Below, one piece after another: positions 36,902 to 45,821 of a stretch of 64,000 nt of DNA (within the stretch, counting starts at the first letter, position 1; every line of letters starts with the position of its first letter). This stretch comes from AP-15 sp963700195. GTDB lineage: Bacteria; Pseudomonadota; Alphaproteobacteria; ATCC43930; CGMCC-115725. Under the pieces are notes generated by a model that was not told the origin of the DNA, did no database searches, and was given only the letters and a program-made list of their open reading frames with translations. The DNA lies in the NCBI GenBank assembly GCA_963700195.1, contig CAVOWQ010000031.1:369955-433954 (forward strand), given 5' to 3'. Made by a program: the position numbers and the translations under genes.

Positions 36902-37843
36902 TTGTTCGCCTACATCATAAGACGGATCCTCGCGACGATCCCAGTAATGGTCGTCGTCGCGCTGTTCGTCTTCGCGCTGTTGCATCTGAGCCCCGGTGAC
37001 CCCGCCGCCATCATAGCCGGCGACACGGCGACGGCGGACGACATCGCGCGCATCCGCCAGAAGCTGGGGCTCGACCTACCCCTCTACATCCAGTTCGCAA
37101 CCTGGGTCTGGGCCCTGTTGCACGGTGATCTCGGGATCTCGATCTTCACCAACCTGCCGGTCTCCAAGCTGATCGTGCAACGGATCGAGCCCACCATCAC
37201 TCTGACGATCTCCACACTCATTTTCTCGATCCTCGCGGCGATCCCGATGGGTGTGCTCGCGGCGTGGAAGGCCGGCTCGTGGATCGACCGTATGGTTATG
37301 GTCTTCGCGGTGTTGGGGTTTTCCGTGCCGGTCTTCGTGCTCGCTTACCTATTGATCTATGTCCTTGCGATCTCGACCGATCTCTTGCCGGTCCAGGGCT
37401 TTGTCACGATCGGCAGGGGCCTGGGGCCGTTCTTCTCGCACATCGTGATGCCGACCCTCGCCCTCGGCGCTGTTTTTACCGCGCTGATCGCCCGCATGAC
37501 GCGCGCCAGCATGCTCGACGTGTTGGCGCAGGACTACATCCGCACGGCTCAAGCCAAGGGCCTGGCCAACGATAAGGTGCTGATCGGCCACGCGCTGAAG
37601 AACGCGGCCGTGCCGATCGCGACGATCATCGGCATCGGCGTCGCCTCGCTGATCTCCGGGGTCGTCGTCACCGAGACGGTGTTCGCGATCCCCGGTCTCG
37701 GCCGCCTGACCGTCGACGCGATCCTGCGCCGCGATTACCCGATAATCCAAGGGATCATCCTCGTTTTTTCGGCCGCCTACGTGCTGGTCAATCTGCTCGT
37801 CGACCTCAGCTACACCTTCCTCGACCCGCGCATCCGTTACTGA
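36902..37843 (+). CDS. ABC transporter permease (DppB type)
   Basis: A 313-residue inner-membrane permease with six predicted helices. The N-terminus MFAYIIRRILATIPVMVVVA and VALFVFALLHLSPGDPAAII are typical. The EAA-type loop contacting the ATPase is around DYIRTAQAKGLANDKVLIGH. The start is TTG 36902, eleven bases after the solute-binding-protein stop. The reading frame is intact. Confidence 0.94.
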   Translation: MFAYIIRRILATIPVMVVVALFVFALLHLSPGDPAAIIAGDTATADDIARIRQKLGLDLPLYIQFATWVWALLHGDLGISIFTNLPVSKLIVQRIEPTITLTISTLIFSILAAIPMGVLAAWKAGSWIDRMVMVFAVLGFSVPVFVLAYLLIYVLAISTDLLPVQGFVTIGRGLGPFFSHIVMPTLALGAVFTALIARMTRASMLDVLAQDYIRTAQAKGLANDKVLIGHALKNAAVPIATIIGIGVASLISGVVVTETVFAIPGLGRLTVDAILRRDYPIIQGIILVFSAAYVLVNLLVDLSYTFLDPRIRY

Positions 37844-37856
37844 GGCCTATTCCGAC

Positions 37857-38741
37857 ATGACGGTCGCGCCAACCGATCTCGCCGTTCTCGCCGCTCCCTC
37901 CGTGCGCAGACGCGGCGTTCTGGACACGATCCGCCGCCACCCGACAATCGTCATCGGCGCAGACGCTGCTCGGTCTGATGGCATTGATGGCGATCTTTGC
38001 CCCTTATCTCGGCACGGTCGACCCGCAGGCATTGTCGCCGATCCGGCGGCTGCGCTGGCCGTCGGCGCAATATTGGTTCGGCACCGACATGCTCGGGCGC
38101 GACATCTACAGCCGCACGATCTACGGCGCGCGGATATCGCTGACCGTCGGGATCAGCGTCGCGCTGCTGAGCATCAGTCTCGGGCTGCTGATCGGCCTCG
38201 TCACCGGCTTCAGCCGCTGGGCCGACGCGATCGTGATGCGGATCATGGACGGGCTGATGTCGATCCCGGCGGTCTTGATCGCGATTGCTCTGATGGCGCT
38301 GACCCGCGCCAGCATGGAGAACGTCATCTTCGCCATCACCGTCGCCGAGGTGCCGCGGGTCACGCGCCTCGTTCGCGGCGTGGTGTTGACCTTGCGCGAG
38401 CTGCCCTTTGTCGAGGCCGCCCACGCCAGCGGCACCGGATTCTGCCGCATCCTGTGGCGGCACATCCTGCCCAACACATTGCCGCCGCTCCTCGTGCAGG
38501 GCACCTTTGTCGCCGCCTCGGCGATGATCGTCGAGGCGATCCTGTCTTTCTCGGCGCCGGCACGCCCCCGAATATTCCGAGCTGGGGCAACATCATGGCG
38601 GAGGGCCGCAGCCTTTTTCAGGTCGCCTATTACATCGTCCTGATCCCCGGGGCGTTTTTGTCGGTTACCGTGCTCGCCATCAACTTGCTCGGCGACGGGC
38701 TGCGCGATGCGCTCGACCCGCGCCTGGCGCGGCGCATGTAG
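37857..38741 (+). CDS. ABC transporter permease (DppC type; two frame breaks)
   Basis: The second permease. The N-terminal piece MTVAPTDLAVLAAPSVRRRG ends at an extra base near 37964. The main part ALMAIFAPYLGTVDPQALSP, YWFGTDMLGRDIYSRTIYGA and LPFVEAAHASGTGFCRILWR (EAA loop) reads in the second frame. A missing base near 38550 returns to the first frame for GTPPNIPSWGNIMAEGRSLF and the stop. The two breaks cancel in length, giving about 294 residues. The gene is probably intact in the organism. Confidence 0.9.
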   Translation: MTVAPTDLAVLAAPSVRRRGVLDTIRRHPTIVIGADAARSDGIDGDLCPLSRHGRPAGIVADPAAALAVGAILVRHRHARARHLQPHDLRRADIADRRDQRRAAEHQSRAADRPRHRLQPLGRRDRDADHGRADVDPGGLDRDCSDGADPRQHGERHLRHHRRRGAAGHAPRSRRGVDLARAALCRGRPRQRHRILPHPVAAHPAQHIAAAPRAGHLCRRLGDDRRGDPVFLGAGTPPNIPSWGNIMAEGRSLFQVAYYIVLIPGAFLSVTVLAINLLGDGLRDALDPRLARRM

Positions 38742-38744
38742 CGC

Positions 38745-39797
38745 ATGCCCGAGACCCTCGCGGCCTACACCCCGCTAGCACCGAAGGCTTCCGCCGCGAC
38801 CGTCGAGCCGATCCTCGACATCGCCGATCTGCGGACCTGGTTCTTCACCCGCGACGGGGTGGTGCGCGCCGTCGACGGTGTCTCGTTCCAGGTCATCCCC
38901 GGCGAGACCCTAGCGATCGTCGGCGAGAGCGGCTGCGGCAAAAGCGTCACGGCGCTTTCGATATTGCGCCTCATCCCGTCGCCGCCCGGCCGCATCGTTT
39001 CCGGGGAGATCCGCTTTGCCGGGCGCGACCTGCTCGGCCTCAGCGAAGCCGAGATGCGCCAGGTCCGCGGCAACGAGATCTCGATGATCTTTCAGGAGCC
39101 GATGACCTCGCTGAACCCGGTATTGACGATCGGCCGGCAGATCGCCGAGACCCTCACCCTGCACCAGGGGCTTGGCCACAAGGCGGCGCTCGACAAGGCG
39201 GTCGACATGCTGCGCCTCGTGCATATCCCCGAAGCGCGGCGCCGAATCACCGAATACCCGCATCAGCTGTCGGGCGGCATGCGGCAGCGGGTCATGATCG
39301 CGATGGCGCTCGCCTGCAATCCGAAGCTCCTGATCGCCGACGAGCCGACGACCGCGCTCGATGTGACGATCCAGGCGCAGATCCTCGATCTGATGCGCGA
39401 GCTGAAACAGAAGATCGATGCCGCAATCGTGCTGATCACCCACGACCTCGGCGTTGTCGCCGAGATGGCGCAGCGAGTCGTCGTCATGTATGCCGGACAC
39501 AAGGCCGAAGAGGCGCCGGTGTCGCGAGTGTTTCGCCGCCCGCTGCACCCGTACACCAAAGGACTGCTCGCCTCGGTGCCGCGGCTCGGCGCCTCGCTCG
39601 ATCATGAGCGTGTGCCGCGGCTTGCCGAGATCGCCGGGACCGTGCCGTCCCTTAGGGAGCCGATCCCAGGCTGCCCGTTCGAGACGCGCTGCGCCTTTGC
39701 GACCGACATCTGCCGCCGTGAAATGCCGGCCTTCGATGAGAAGGAGCCCGGCCATTTCGCGGCCTGCTTCCACTCCGACCGGGTCGCGGCGGCATGA
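38745..39797 (+). CDS. ABC transporter ATP-binding protein (DppD type)
   Basis: A 350-residue nucleotide-binding subunit. Walker A is GESGCGKS, the Q-loop is in MIFQEPMTSLNPVLTIGRQI, the ABC signature is LSGGMRQRVMIAMAL, Walker B LLIADEPTTALD and the H-loop LITHDLGV. The C-terminal oligopeptide-type extension contains GCPFETRCAF, a Cys-containing motif of this subfamily. The gene starts 4 bases after the permease stop and overlaps the next gene (ATGA). The reading frame is intact. Confidence 0.95.
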   Translation: MPETLAAYTPLAPKASAATVEPILDIADLRTWFFTRDGVVRAVDGVSFQVIPGETLAIVGESGCGKSVTALSILRLIPSPPGRIVSGEIRFAGRDLLGLSEAEMRQVRGNEISMIFQEPMTSLNPVLTIGRQIAETLTLHQGLGHKAALDKAVDMLRLVHIPEARRRITEYPHQLSGGMRQRVMIAMALACNPKLLIADEPTTALDVTIQAQILDLMRELKQKIDAAIVLITHDLGVVAEMAQRVVVMYAGHKAEEAPVSRVFRRPLHPYTKGLLASVPRLGASLDHERVPRLAEIAGTVPSLREPIPGCPFETRCAFATDICRREMPAFDEKEPGHFAACFHSDRVAAA

Positions 39798-40878
39798 CCG
39801 CGGTCGAGCCGTTGCGCCGCCCCCACCCTAACCCTCCCCCGCATGCGGGGGAGGGAATGGGTGGGGGCAGCTCCCCGCTCCTTTCCGTCAGAGGACTGGT
39901 CAAGCATTTCCCGGTCAAGAAAGGCCTGCTGCAGCGCACCGTCGGCCAGGTCCATGCGGTCGACGGCATCTCCTTCGACATCGCCGCGGGCGAGACGCTT
40001 GGGGCTCGTCGGCGAGAGCGGCTGCGGCAAGTCGACCGCGGGGAAGGCCATCCTGAAGCTGATCGACCCGACCGCGGGCGAGGTCCGCATCAACGGCGAG
40101 CGCATCGACCACCTGACGCGCCAGCAGATGCGGCCCTGGCGGCGCCAACTGCAGGTCGTCTTCCAGGACCCCTACTCCTCGCTCAACCCGCGCCTCAAGA
40201 TCCGCGACATCATCGGCGAGCCGCTGATCAATTACGGCGTCTCCGGCGGCCGCGAATTGGCGGAACGGGTCGCGGAGCTGGCCCTCAAGGTCGGGCTGCG
40301 CGCCGAGGCGCTCGACCGCTACCCGCACGAATTCTCCGGCGGCCAGCGCCAGCGTATCGGCATCGCCCGCGCCTTGGCGCTTGCACCCGAGCCTGATCGT
40401 CTGCGACGAGCCGGTCTCGGCGCTCGACGTCTCGGTGCAGGCGCAGGTGATCAACCTGTTGGGCGACCTGCAGAGCGAATTCGGCCTCTCTTATCTCTTC
40501 GTCGCCCACGACCTCGCGGTCGTCGAGCACATCAGCCACCGCATCGCGGTCATGTATCTCGGCAAGATCGTCGAGATCGCCGACACGCGCGCCCTCTTCA
40601 CCCGCCCGCAACACCCCTACACCGAGGCGCTGCTGTCGGCGGTGCCGGTCCCCGACCCCGAGGCCGCGAAGAAGCGCATCATCCTCAAAGGCGACGTGCC
40701 GAGCCCGATCGATCCGCCCACCGGGTGCCGCTTCCACACCCGCTGCCCCTACGCCTTCGACCGCTGCTCGAAAGAGGAACCCGAAATGCGTGAAATCCTC
40801 CCCGGCCACCACGTCGCCTGCCACCTGCGCGAGGTGCAAATTCCGGCATTCGCGCAAGCCGCTTCTGTGCCGGCCTAA
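39794..40878 (+). CDS. ABC transporter ATP-binding protein (DppF type; two frame breaks, repeat in 5' end)
   Basis: The second ATPase. LLSVRGLVKHFPVKKGLLQR begins the family match. Walker A GESGCGKST follows an extra G near 40003; the signature is FSGGQRQRIGIARALAL, and Walker B LIVCDEPVSALDVSVQAQVI follows an extra base near 40381. The C-terminal part has GCRFHTRCPYAFDRC. The first 25 codons (RPHPNPPPHAGEGMGGG) are encoded by a palindromic repeat (39822-39871). Translation may instead start at ATG 39857 inside it, but the ATGA overlap with the upstream gene favours 39794. Confidence 0.88.
39822..39871. repeat. palindromic repeat inside an open reading frame
   Basis: CCCCACCCTAACCCTCCCCC then GCATGCGGGGGAGGG and GGGTGGGGGC. 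It is the same family as the intergenic copies but lies in frame within the 5' end of the second ABC ATPase gene. Confidence 0.8.
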
Positions 40879-41084
40879 CAATTATGTATTCTGTCAATAG
40901 GCAAGCCTGACTGCCTTGGAGACCTCGCGGCCAAACCTCAGCTCGTGCGACAGGCGCCAGATGAGGACGCCAGCGCTGGCGAGTTCGATAACGCTGTTAG
41001 AGCGACGCCTTCGGGCACCGCTCCCTTCAGGCCGCTCGGCCAGCTGAAACCCGCGGCCAAAGCCTCGAGTTTAAATTTTTCCGA

Positions 41085-41858
41085 TTATAGCTCGGGCAGG
41101 TCGACCGCGAGCCCGTCCCGCCCCGGCTCGACGCCGCTCGGCAATTCGGCGCTGAGCTCGCGGTAGTCGAGGCTCTGGTCCATGTGGGTCAGCACGGCGC
41201 GCCGCGGACGCACCCGCGCGACCCACGACAAGGTCTTCGCGAGATGAGAGTGCGTCGGATGCGGCTCGCGCCTGAGGCAGTCGACGATCCACAACTCGAC
41301 GCCGTCAACCGCGGCGAAAGCGGCGTCGTCGAGCTCGGTGACATCCGTCGAGTAGGCGAAGCCGCCAATCCGCAGACCGAGGGTCGTGCTAAAACCATGG
41401 TCCTGCGCGAACGGAACGACCGGGACCCCGGCGATCTCGAACGGGCCGCGGATCTCGTGGGGCTGCAGGGTTGGCTTGTGGAACCGGCCCGGCTCCGACG
41501 GCGGCTCCAGAACATAGCCGAAGCGGCGGCCGATCTCGGTCAAGGTCTTTGCGTCGGCAAAGAGCGGGATCGCCCGCCCCATCAGCCGGTTCACCGACCG
41601 CAAATCGTCGATCCCGTGGAGGTGGTCGGCGTGCGCATGGGTCACTATCACAGCATCCAACCGCGACACTCGGGCGTCGATCAATTGCTCGCGCAGATCG
41701 GGCGAAGTATCGATCAGGATGACGATGTCGCCGATCTCGATCAGCGCCGAAACGCGCCGGCGGCGGTTGCGCGGATCGGCGGGATCGCAGCGCCCCCAAT
41801 CCGGGCCGATCGCCGGTACGCCAGTCGAGGCGCCACAGCCAAGGATCGTGACCCTCAT
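41085..41858 (-). CDS. MBL-fold metallo-hydrolase, PhnP-like
   Basis: A 257-residue metallo-beta-lactamase-fold phosphodiesterase-like protein. The N-terminus MRVTILGCGASTGVPAIGPD is the PhnP/RNase-Z-like signature. The metal motif is VTHAHADHLHGIDDLR, followed by YSTDVTEL, IVDCLRREPHPTHSHL and TLSWVARVRPRRAVLTHMD. Its ATG overlaps the tatD stop (ATGA). The chromosomal order metG-tatD-this gene is common in alphaproteobacteria. Cyclic phosphate or nucleotide substrates are possible. The reading frame is intact. Confidence 0.9.
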   Translation of the reverse strand: MRVTILGCGASTGVPAIGPDWGRCDPADPRNRRRRVSALIEIGDIVILIDTSPDLREQLIDARVSRLDAVIVTHAHADHLHGIDDLRSVNRLMGRAIPLFADAKTLTEIGRRFGYVLEPPSEPGRFHKPTLQPHEIRGPFEIAGVPVVPFAQDHGFSTTLGLRIGGFAYSTDVTELDDAAFAAVDGVELWIVDCLRREPHPTHSHLAKTLSWVARVRPRRAVLTHMDQSLDYRELSAELPSGVEPGRDGLAVDLPEL

Positions 41859-42631
41859 GCCTGGTACGGGGTTGCCTTGCTGAAGAGGCGGAAGAAATTG
41901 TCGTGCGTTACCGCCGCGAGATGCTGCAGATCGAGCCCCTTGAGTGCCGCCACAGCCGCAGCGGTCGCGGCCACGAAGGCCGGCTCGTTGCGCTTGCCGC
42001 GATAGGGTACCGGTGCGAGGTAGGGTGCGTCGGTCTCGACGAGCAGCCGGTCGAGCGGCAAGTCACGGACAATCCCGCGTAGCTCTTCGGCATTGCGGAA
42101 TGTCACGATCCCGGAGATCGAAATGTAAAACCCGAGCGCGATCGCACTCTCGGCCAGCGCCCGGCCGCTGCTGAAGCAATGCAAAACCCCAGGCGGCGGT
42201 CGCTCTTCTTCGAGGATCCGCGCGATCTCGCGATCTGCCTCACGGGCGTGGATGATCAGTGGCAGCCCGCTGGCGCGCGACGCCGCGATGTGGACGCGGA
42301 AGACACGCTCCTGAACGTCGCGGGGGCTCAGATCGTAATGGAAGTCGAGGCCGGTCTCGCCGATGCCGACGACCTTCGGATGGTCGGTCAGCGCCAGAAG
42401 CTGGTCGGCGAGCAGCGGGGCGTGATCGGCAGCCTCGTGCGGGTGCGCCCCGACCGAGCACCAGATTCCGTCATAGGCCTCGGCGATTGCGCGCACTCCG
42501 TCGAATTGGTCGAGCCGCGTCGAGATCGTCAGCATCGTTGCGATCCCGGCCTCCCGCGCGCGGCCGATTACGGCATCCCGCTCGGCCGCAAAATCGGGAA
42601 AATCGAGATGGCAATGGCTGTCGACCAGCAT
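41855..42631 (-). CDS. TatD family deoxyribonuclease/hydrolase
   Basis: A 258-residue TIM-barrel metal hydrolase. Metal-binding motifs are VDSHCHLDFPDFAAERD at the N-terminus, GIGETGLDFHYDLSPRDVQE, LIIHAREADREIARILEEE, VLHCFSSGRALAESAIALGF and the final DRLLVETDAPYLAPVPYRGK. The family includes 3'-5' DNA exonucleases acting in repair. The reading frame is intact and the gene is translationally coupled to the PhnP-like gene. Confidence 0.93.
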   Translation of the reverse strand: MLVDSHCHLDFPDFAAERDAVIGRAREAGIATMLTISTRLDQFDGVRAIAEAYDGIWCSVGAHPHEAADHAPLLADQLLALTDHPKVVGIGETGLDFHYDLSPRDVQERVFRVHIAASRASGLPLIIHAREADREIARILEEERPPPGVLHCFSSGRALAESAIALGFYISISGIVTFRNAEELRGIVRDLPLDRLLVETDAPYLAPVPYRGKRNEPAFVAATAAAVAALKGLDLQHLAAVTHDNFFRLFSKATPYQA

Positions 42632-43060
42632 GGATTACCTTAACCTCACCCTGCCCTCTCCGCCCCCGAGGGCGGAGAGGAATAATCAGAGGGCCCGTTC
42701 AGTCCCTCTCCGCCATGGGCAGGGCTGTCCGGGGAAATTCGAGGATCAACTTTGCCGTCAAATTCCTCCCTGAGTACCCGCTGTAATACCCTCTCCCCCC
42801 GCTGGCCGGGGGGAGAGGGAAGGGTGAGGGGGGCCGATGACACACTTTGTGGCGCCGCCCACCTCACCCTCCTGCTGCGCGGGCCCCTCCCTCTCCCCCC
42901 TGAAGGGCGGAGAGGGGCTCTTTGTGACCAGTTGCAAGTGAGCGACATAGACGTTTAACAACCGAGTTCGATTCCCCGGACAGCCCTGCTTGGAGAACGA
43001 AGAGGGAGGCGACCCATTGCGATCGCAATGGGTAGGGTGAGACGGGACGCGCCGGTGCGG
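42632..43060. repeat. repeat-rich intergenic region with 17-base inverted repeats
   Basis: About 430 bases between tatD and metG without a gene. It holds at least three palindromes of the CCCTCTCC/GGAGAGGG family (around 42645-42682, 42790-42832 and 42862-42918). An exact inverted repeat pair, CAGGGCTGTCCGGGGAA (42720-42736) and its complement (42972-42988), encloses the last two. A further palindrome, CCCATTGCGATCGCAATGGG, lies at about 43013-43032. The inverted pair resembles the ends of a small non-autonomous element. Confidence 0.7.
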
Positions 43061-44614
43061 TCACGCATTGCCTGCCCCTGAATCGACAAAGCGCGGGAAG
43101 ATGGCTTCCGGTTTCGGCAATCGCGTTCCCGGGGCGAGCGCCGCCTTGGCCAAGGCGGCGAAATCGCGCGCCCCAACTGGCACCGCCAGCTGGTCGAGAA
43201 GCTTTTGCGCCGCGCCGGGCACGAAAGGCTGCACCAAGATAGCCAGATGGCGCAGCGTCTCGGCCAGGGTGTAAAGCACAGTGCCCATCCTCGCCGGGTC
43301 GCTGCGGCTGAGCGCCCACGGCGCCTGCTCGTCGACATAGCGGTTGGCCTCGCCGACAACCCGCCAGATCGCCTCGAGCGCCAAATGAAAAGCCTGCTCC
43401 GCGATATGCCCGCGCACTGTCCCGAGGAGGTTTTGCGCAGCGTTCAGCAATGCCGTGTCGCCAGCGCCCAACCGCCCGTAATCGGGCACGCAGCCATCGC
43501 AATTGCGGTTGATCATTACGAGCACGCGCTGCGCCAGATTGCCGAAATCATTGGCGAGATCACCGTTGAGCCGGCCCACCACGGCGCGGTGCGAGAAGTC
43601 GCCGTCGCTGCCGAACGGCAATTCGCGCAACACAAAATAGCGCACCGCATCAATCCCGTAAGTATCGACGAGCTGCTTCGGCGGAATAAAGTTATTCAGC
43701 GATTTCGACATCTTCTGCCCCTCGACGGTCCACCAGCCATGGGCGAAGACGCGGCGCGGCGGTTCCAGCCCGGCAGCCATCAGAAACGCCGGCCAATAGA
43801 CCGCATGGAACCGCACGATGTCCTTGCCGACGACGTGAATATCGGCAGGCCAGAAGGTCGAAAACTCCGGATTTTCGGTATCGGGATAGCCGAGCGCGGT
43901 GATGTAGTTGGTCAGCGCGTCGAGCCACACATAAATAACGTGATCGGGGTTACCCGGGACTGGAATTCCCCAGCTGAAGCTGGTTCGCGAGATCGATAGG
44001 TCGCGCAGACCCGATTTTACAAAGCTGACGACCTCGTTGCGCCGGCTGCGCGGCGCGACCGCATCCGGATTTGCATCATAATAAGCCAATAGCCGGTCCT
44101 GCCACGCGGAAAGCCGGAAGAAATAGTTTTCCTCCTCCAGCCATTCGACCTCGGCGCCGCTCGGCGCCTTGGGACCAGTTGGGCTGGCGACCAGTTCCCC
44201 CTCGTCGTAAAAGGCTTCATCGCGCACCGAATACCACCCGGCGAAGCGTCCGAGATAAATCTCGCCGCGCCGCTCCAGCTCACCCCAGAGCGCCTGGACG
44301 CCGCGGACGTGGCGCGGCTCGGTGGTGCGGATGAAATCGTCATTGCTGATGTCGAGGAGCCGCGTCATGTCGCGAAACGCCCCGGAAATACGATCGACAA
44401 ACTGCTGCGGCGAGATTCCGGCAAGCCGCGCCGATTGCTCGACCTTTTGGCCATGCTCGTCGGTGCCTGTCAGAAACTTCACCCGACGCCCATCGAGCCG
44501 CATGAACCGCGCCAGCGCATCGCACGCCACCGTCGTATAGGCGTGCCCCAAATGCGGCGTGTCGTTGACGTAATAAATCGGGGTCGTGACGAAAAATGGC
44601 CGGTCGGCGGTCAT
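43061..44614 (-). CDS. metG: methionyl-tRNA synthetase
   Basis: MetRS, 517 residues, from MTADRPFFVTTPIYYVNDTP at ATG 44614. The class I signatures are PHLGHAYTT (HIGH) and the KMSKS loop GQKMSKSLNNF; FLTGTDEHGQKVEQSA and WLDALTNYI are also present. The CP domain lacks the two zinc CxxC knuckles of the long form, as in other short bacterial enzymes, and no C-terminal tRNA-binding domain is attached. In-frame codons upstream to 44818 are not part of the protein. The reading frame is intact. Confidence 0.97.
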   Translation of the reverse strand: MTADRPFFVTTPIYYVNDTPHLGHAYTTVACDALARFMRLDGRRVKFLTGTDEHGQKVEQSARLAGISPQQFVDRISGAFRDMTRLLDISNDDFIRTTEPRHVRGVQALWGELERRGEIYLGRFAGWYSVRDEAFYDEGELVASPTGPKAPSGAEVEWLEEENYFFRLSAWQDRLLAYYDANPDAVAPRSRRNEVVSFVKSGLRDLSISRTSFSWGIPVPGNPDHVIYVWLDALTNYITALGYPDTENPEFSTFWPADIHVVGKDIVRFHAVYWPAFLMAAGLEPPRRVFAHGWWTVEGQKMSKSLNNFIPPKQLVDTYGIDAVRYFVLRELPFGSDGDFSHRAVVGRLNGDLANDFGNLAQRVLVMINRNCDGCVPDYGRLGAGDTALLNAAQNLLGTVRGHIAEQAFHLALEAIWRVVGEANRYVDEQAPWALSRSDPARMGTVLYTLAETLRHLAILVQPFVPGAAQKLLDQLAVPVGARDFAALAKAALAPGTRLPKPEAIFPRFVDSGAGNA

Positions 44615-44682
44615 GGCAGTCTCCAAACCCCAGATATGGGCCGGGACCGATCGCAATCCAGCCGGCGACCGGCGTCGCCGAT

Positions 44683-45726
44683 CTATTGCGCCAATTCCTC
44701 GACGGCAAAAAACGCGCCGAGGATGGCCTGCCTGCGATCGAGATTGAGCTGGTCGGTGTTGTCGAAATCGCGGCCGATCCGGTCGCGCAGATCCGCCCAG
44801 CGCGCCGGATCGGCGCAAGCGGCGAGATGCTGCATCACCTCCCCTTCGCCGGCGATCACCTCATCCGCCCCGAACGGCCGACCGGCTGCACGAACGACCA
44901 TCCTGGCAAGAAACTGCGACAGCAGCTCCTCGCTGGCTCGGTAGGCCTCTTCGGCGTCGGGGCGGGCGAGCTTGTCGGCGAAGGCGTAGAGCTCGGCGAT
45001 CTGGACGCGCGGAACCTGCGCCAGGATGCCGAGGATCGAGCGGTAGAGTGCCAGCCCGCCGGCGTCGGCGAGCTCGATCGCCCGGCCGATGCTGCCTTCG
45101 GCCAGTCCCGCCAGCGCCTCGGTCTCTGGTCGGCCGAGCTCAGGGCGGTATTGCGCGAGGAGCTGTAAGACCAGGGGACGCGCGAGTGGTGTCAGCGGCA
45201 AGTGCCGGCAGCGCGAGCGGACGGTCGGCAATAGCCGGCCAGGGCTGTGGCTGACCAGCAGCAGCAGCCCCCGCCGCGGCGGTTCTTCGAGAATCTTTAA
45301 GAGCGCATTGGCGGCGTTGCGGTTCATCTCATCGGCGCCGTCGACGATGACGATGCGCCATCCTTCCTCGGCCGCGGTCAGCCGGAAAAAACCGGCGATC
45401 GCGCGCGTATCCTCGACGATGATCTCGCTGCGCAGCCGGCGGCGCCGCGGATCATAGGCGCGCTCGACAGAGAGCAGATCGGCATGGCCGCCCGATGCGA
45501 CCCGGCGGAACACGCCGCTCTCGGGATCGATCGCCAGCCCCTCTTCCCCACTTGGCGCAGCGAGCAGGTAGCGGGCAAGCCGAAAGGCGAGCGTCGCCTT
45601 GCCGATGCCGCGCGGCCCGCTCAGCAGGACCGCATGCGGCAGCCGTTCCGCCTCGACAAGCCGGCGCAACTCCCGCTCGGCATTCTCGTGACCGACGAGA
45701 GCCGGGTTCTGCCGCGGTGCGAGCAC
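44683..45726 (-). CDS. holB: DNA polymerase III subunit delta'
   Basis: Clamp-loader subunit delta', 347 residues. The AAA+ fold has HAVLLSGPRGIGKATLAFRL as a P-loop-like segment, EDTRAIAGFFRLTAAEEGWR, VIVDGADEMNRNAANALLKI and the sensor region LEEPPRRGLLLLVSHSPGRL followed by LPTVRSRCRHLPL. It starts 28 bases after the tmk stop and ends 69 bases before metG, in the usual tmk-holB-metG order. The reading frame is intact. Confidence 0.93.
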   Translation of the reverse strand: MLAPRQNPALVGHENAERELRRLVEAERLPHAVLLSGPRGIGKATLAFRLARYLLAAPSGEEGLAIDPESGVFRRVASGGHADLLSVERAYDPRRRRLRSEIIVEDTRAIAGFFRLTAAEEGWRIVIVDGADEMNRNAANALLKILEEPPRRGLLLLVSHSPGRLLPTVRSRCRHLPLTPLARPLVLQLLAQYRPELGRPETEALAGLAEGSIGRAIELADAGGLALYRSILGILAQVPRVQIAELYAFADKLARPDAEEAYRASEELLSQFLARMVVRAAGRPFGADEVIAGEGEVMQHLAACADPARWADLRDRIGRDFDNTDQLNLDRRQAILGAFFAVEELAQ

Positions 45727-45750
45727 GCCTCGCGTTCCGTCGCTCGCCGC

Positions 45751-45821
45751 CCCTCACCCTCCCGCTGACGCGGGGCCCTCCCTCTCCCCGCTTGCGGGGA
45801 GAGGGCTGGGGTGAGGGGCAA
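45751..45821. repeat. palindromic repeat overlapping the tmk 3' end
   Basis: CCCTCACCCTCCCGCTGACG-type arms around an inner stem CCCCGCTTGCGGGG and a final GGGGTGAGGGG. The TGA stop of tmk (45754-45756) and about its last 20 codons lie in the repeat. Confidence 0.78.

Noticed and set aside
42632..43060. CRISPR array between tatD and metG
   Set aside because: Repeats are palindromes of unequal spacing and varying sequence, without regular unique spacers or cas genes.
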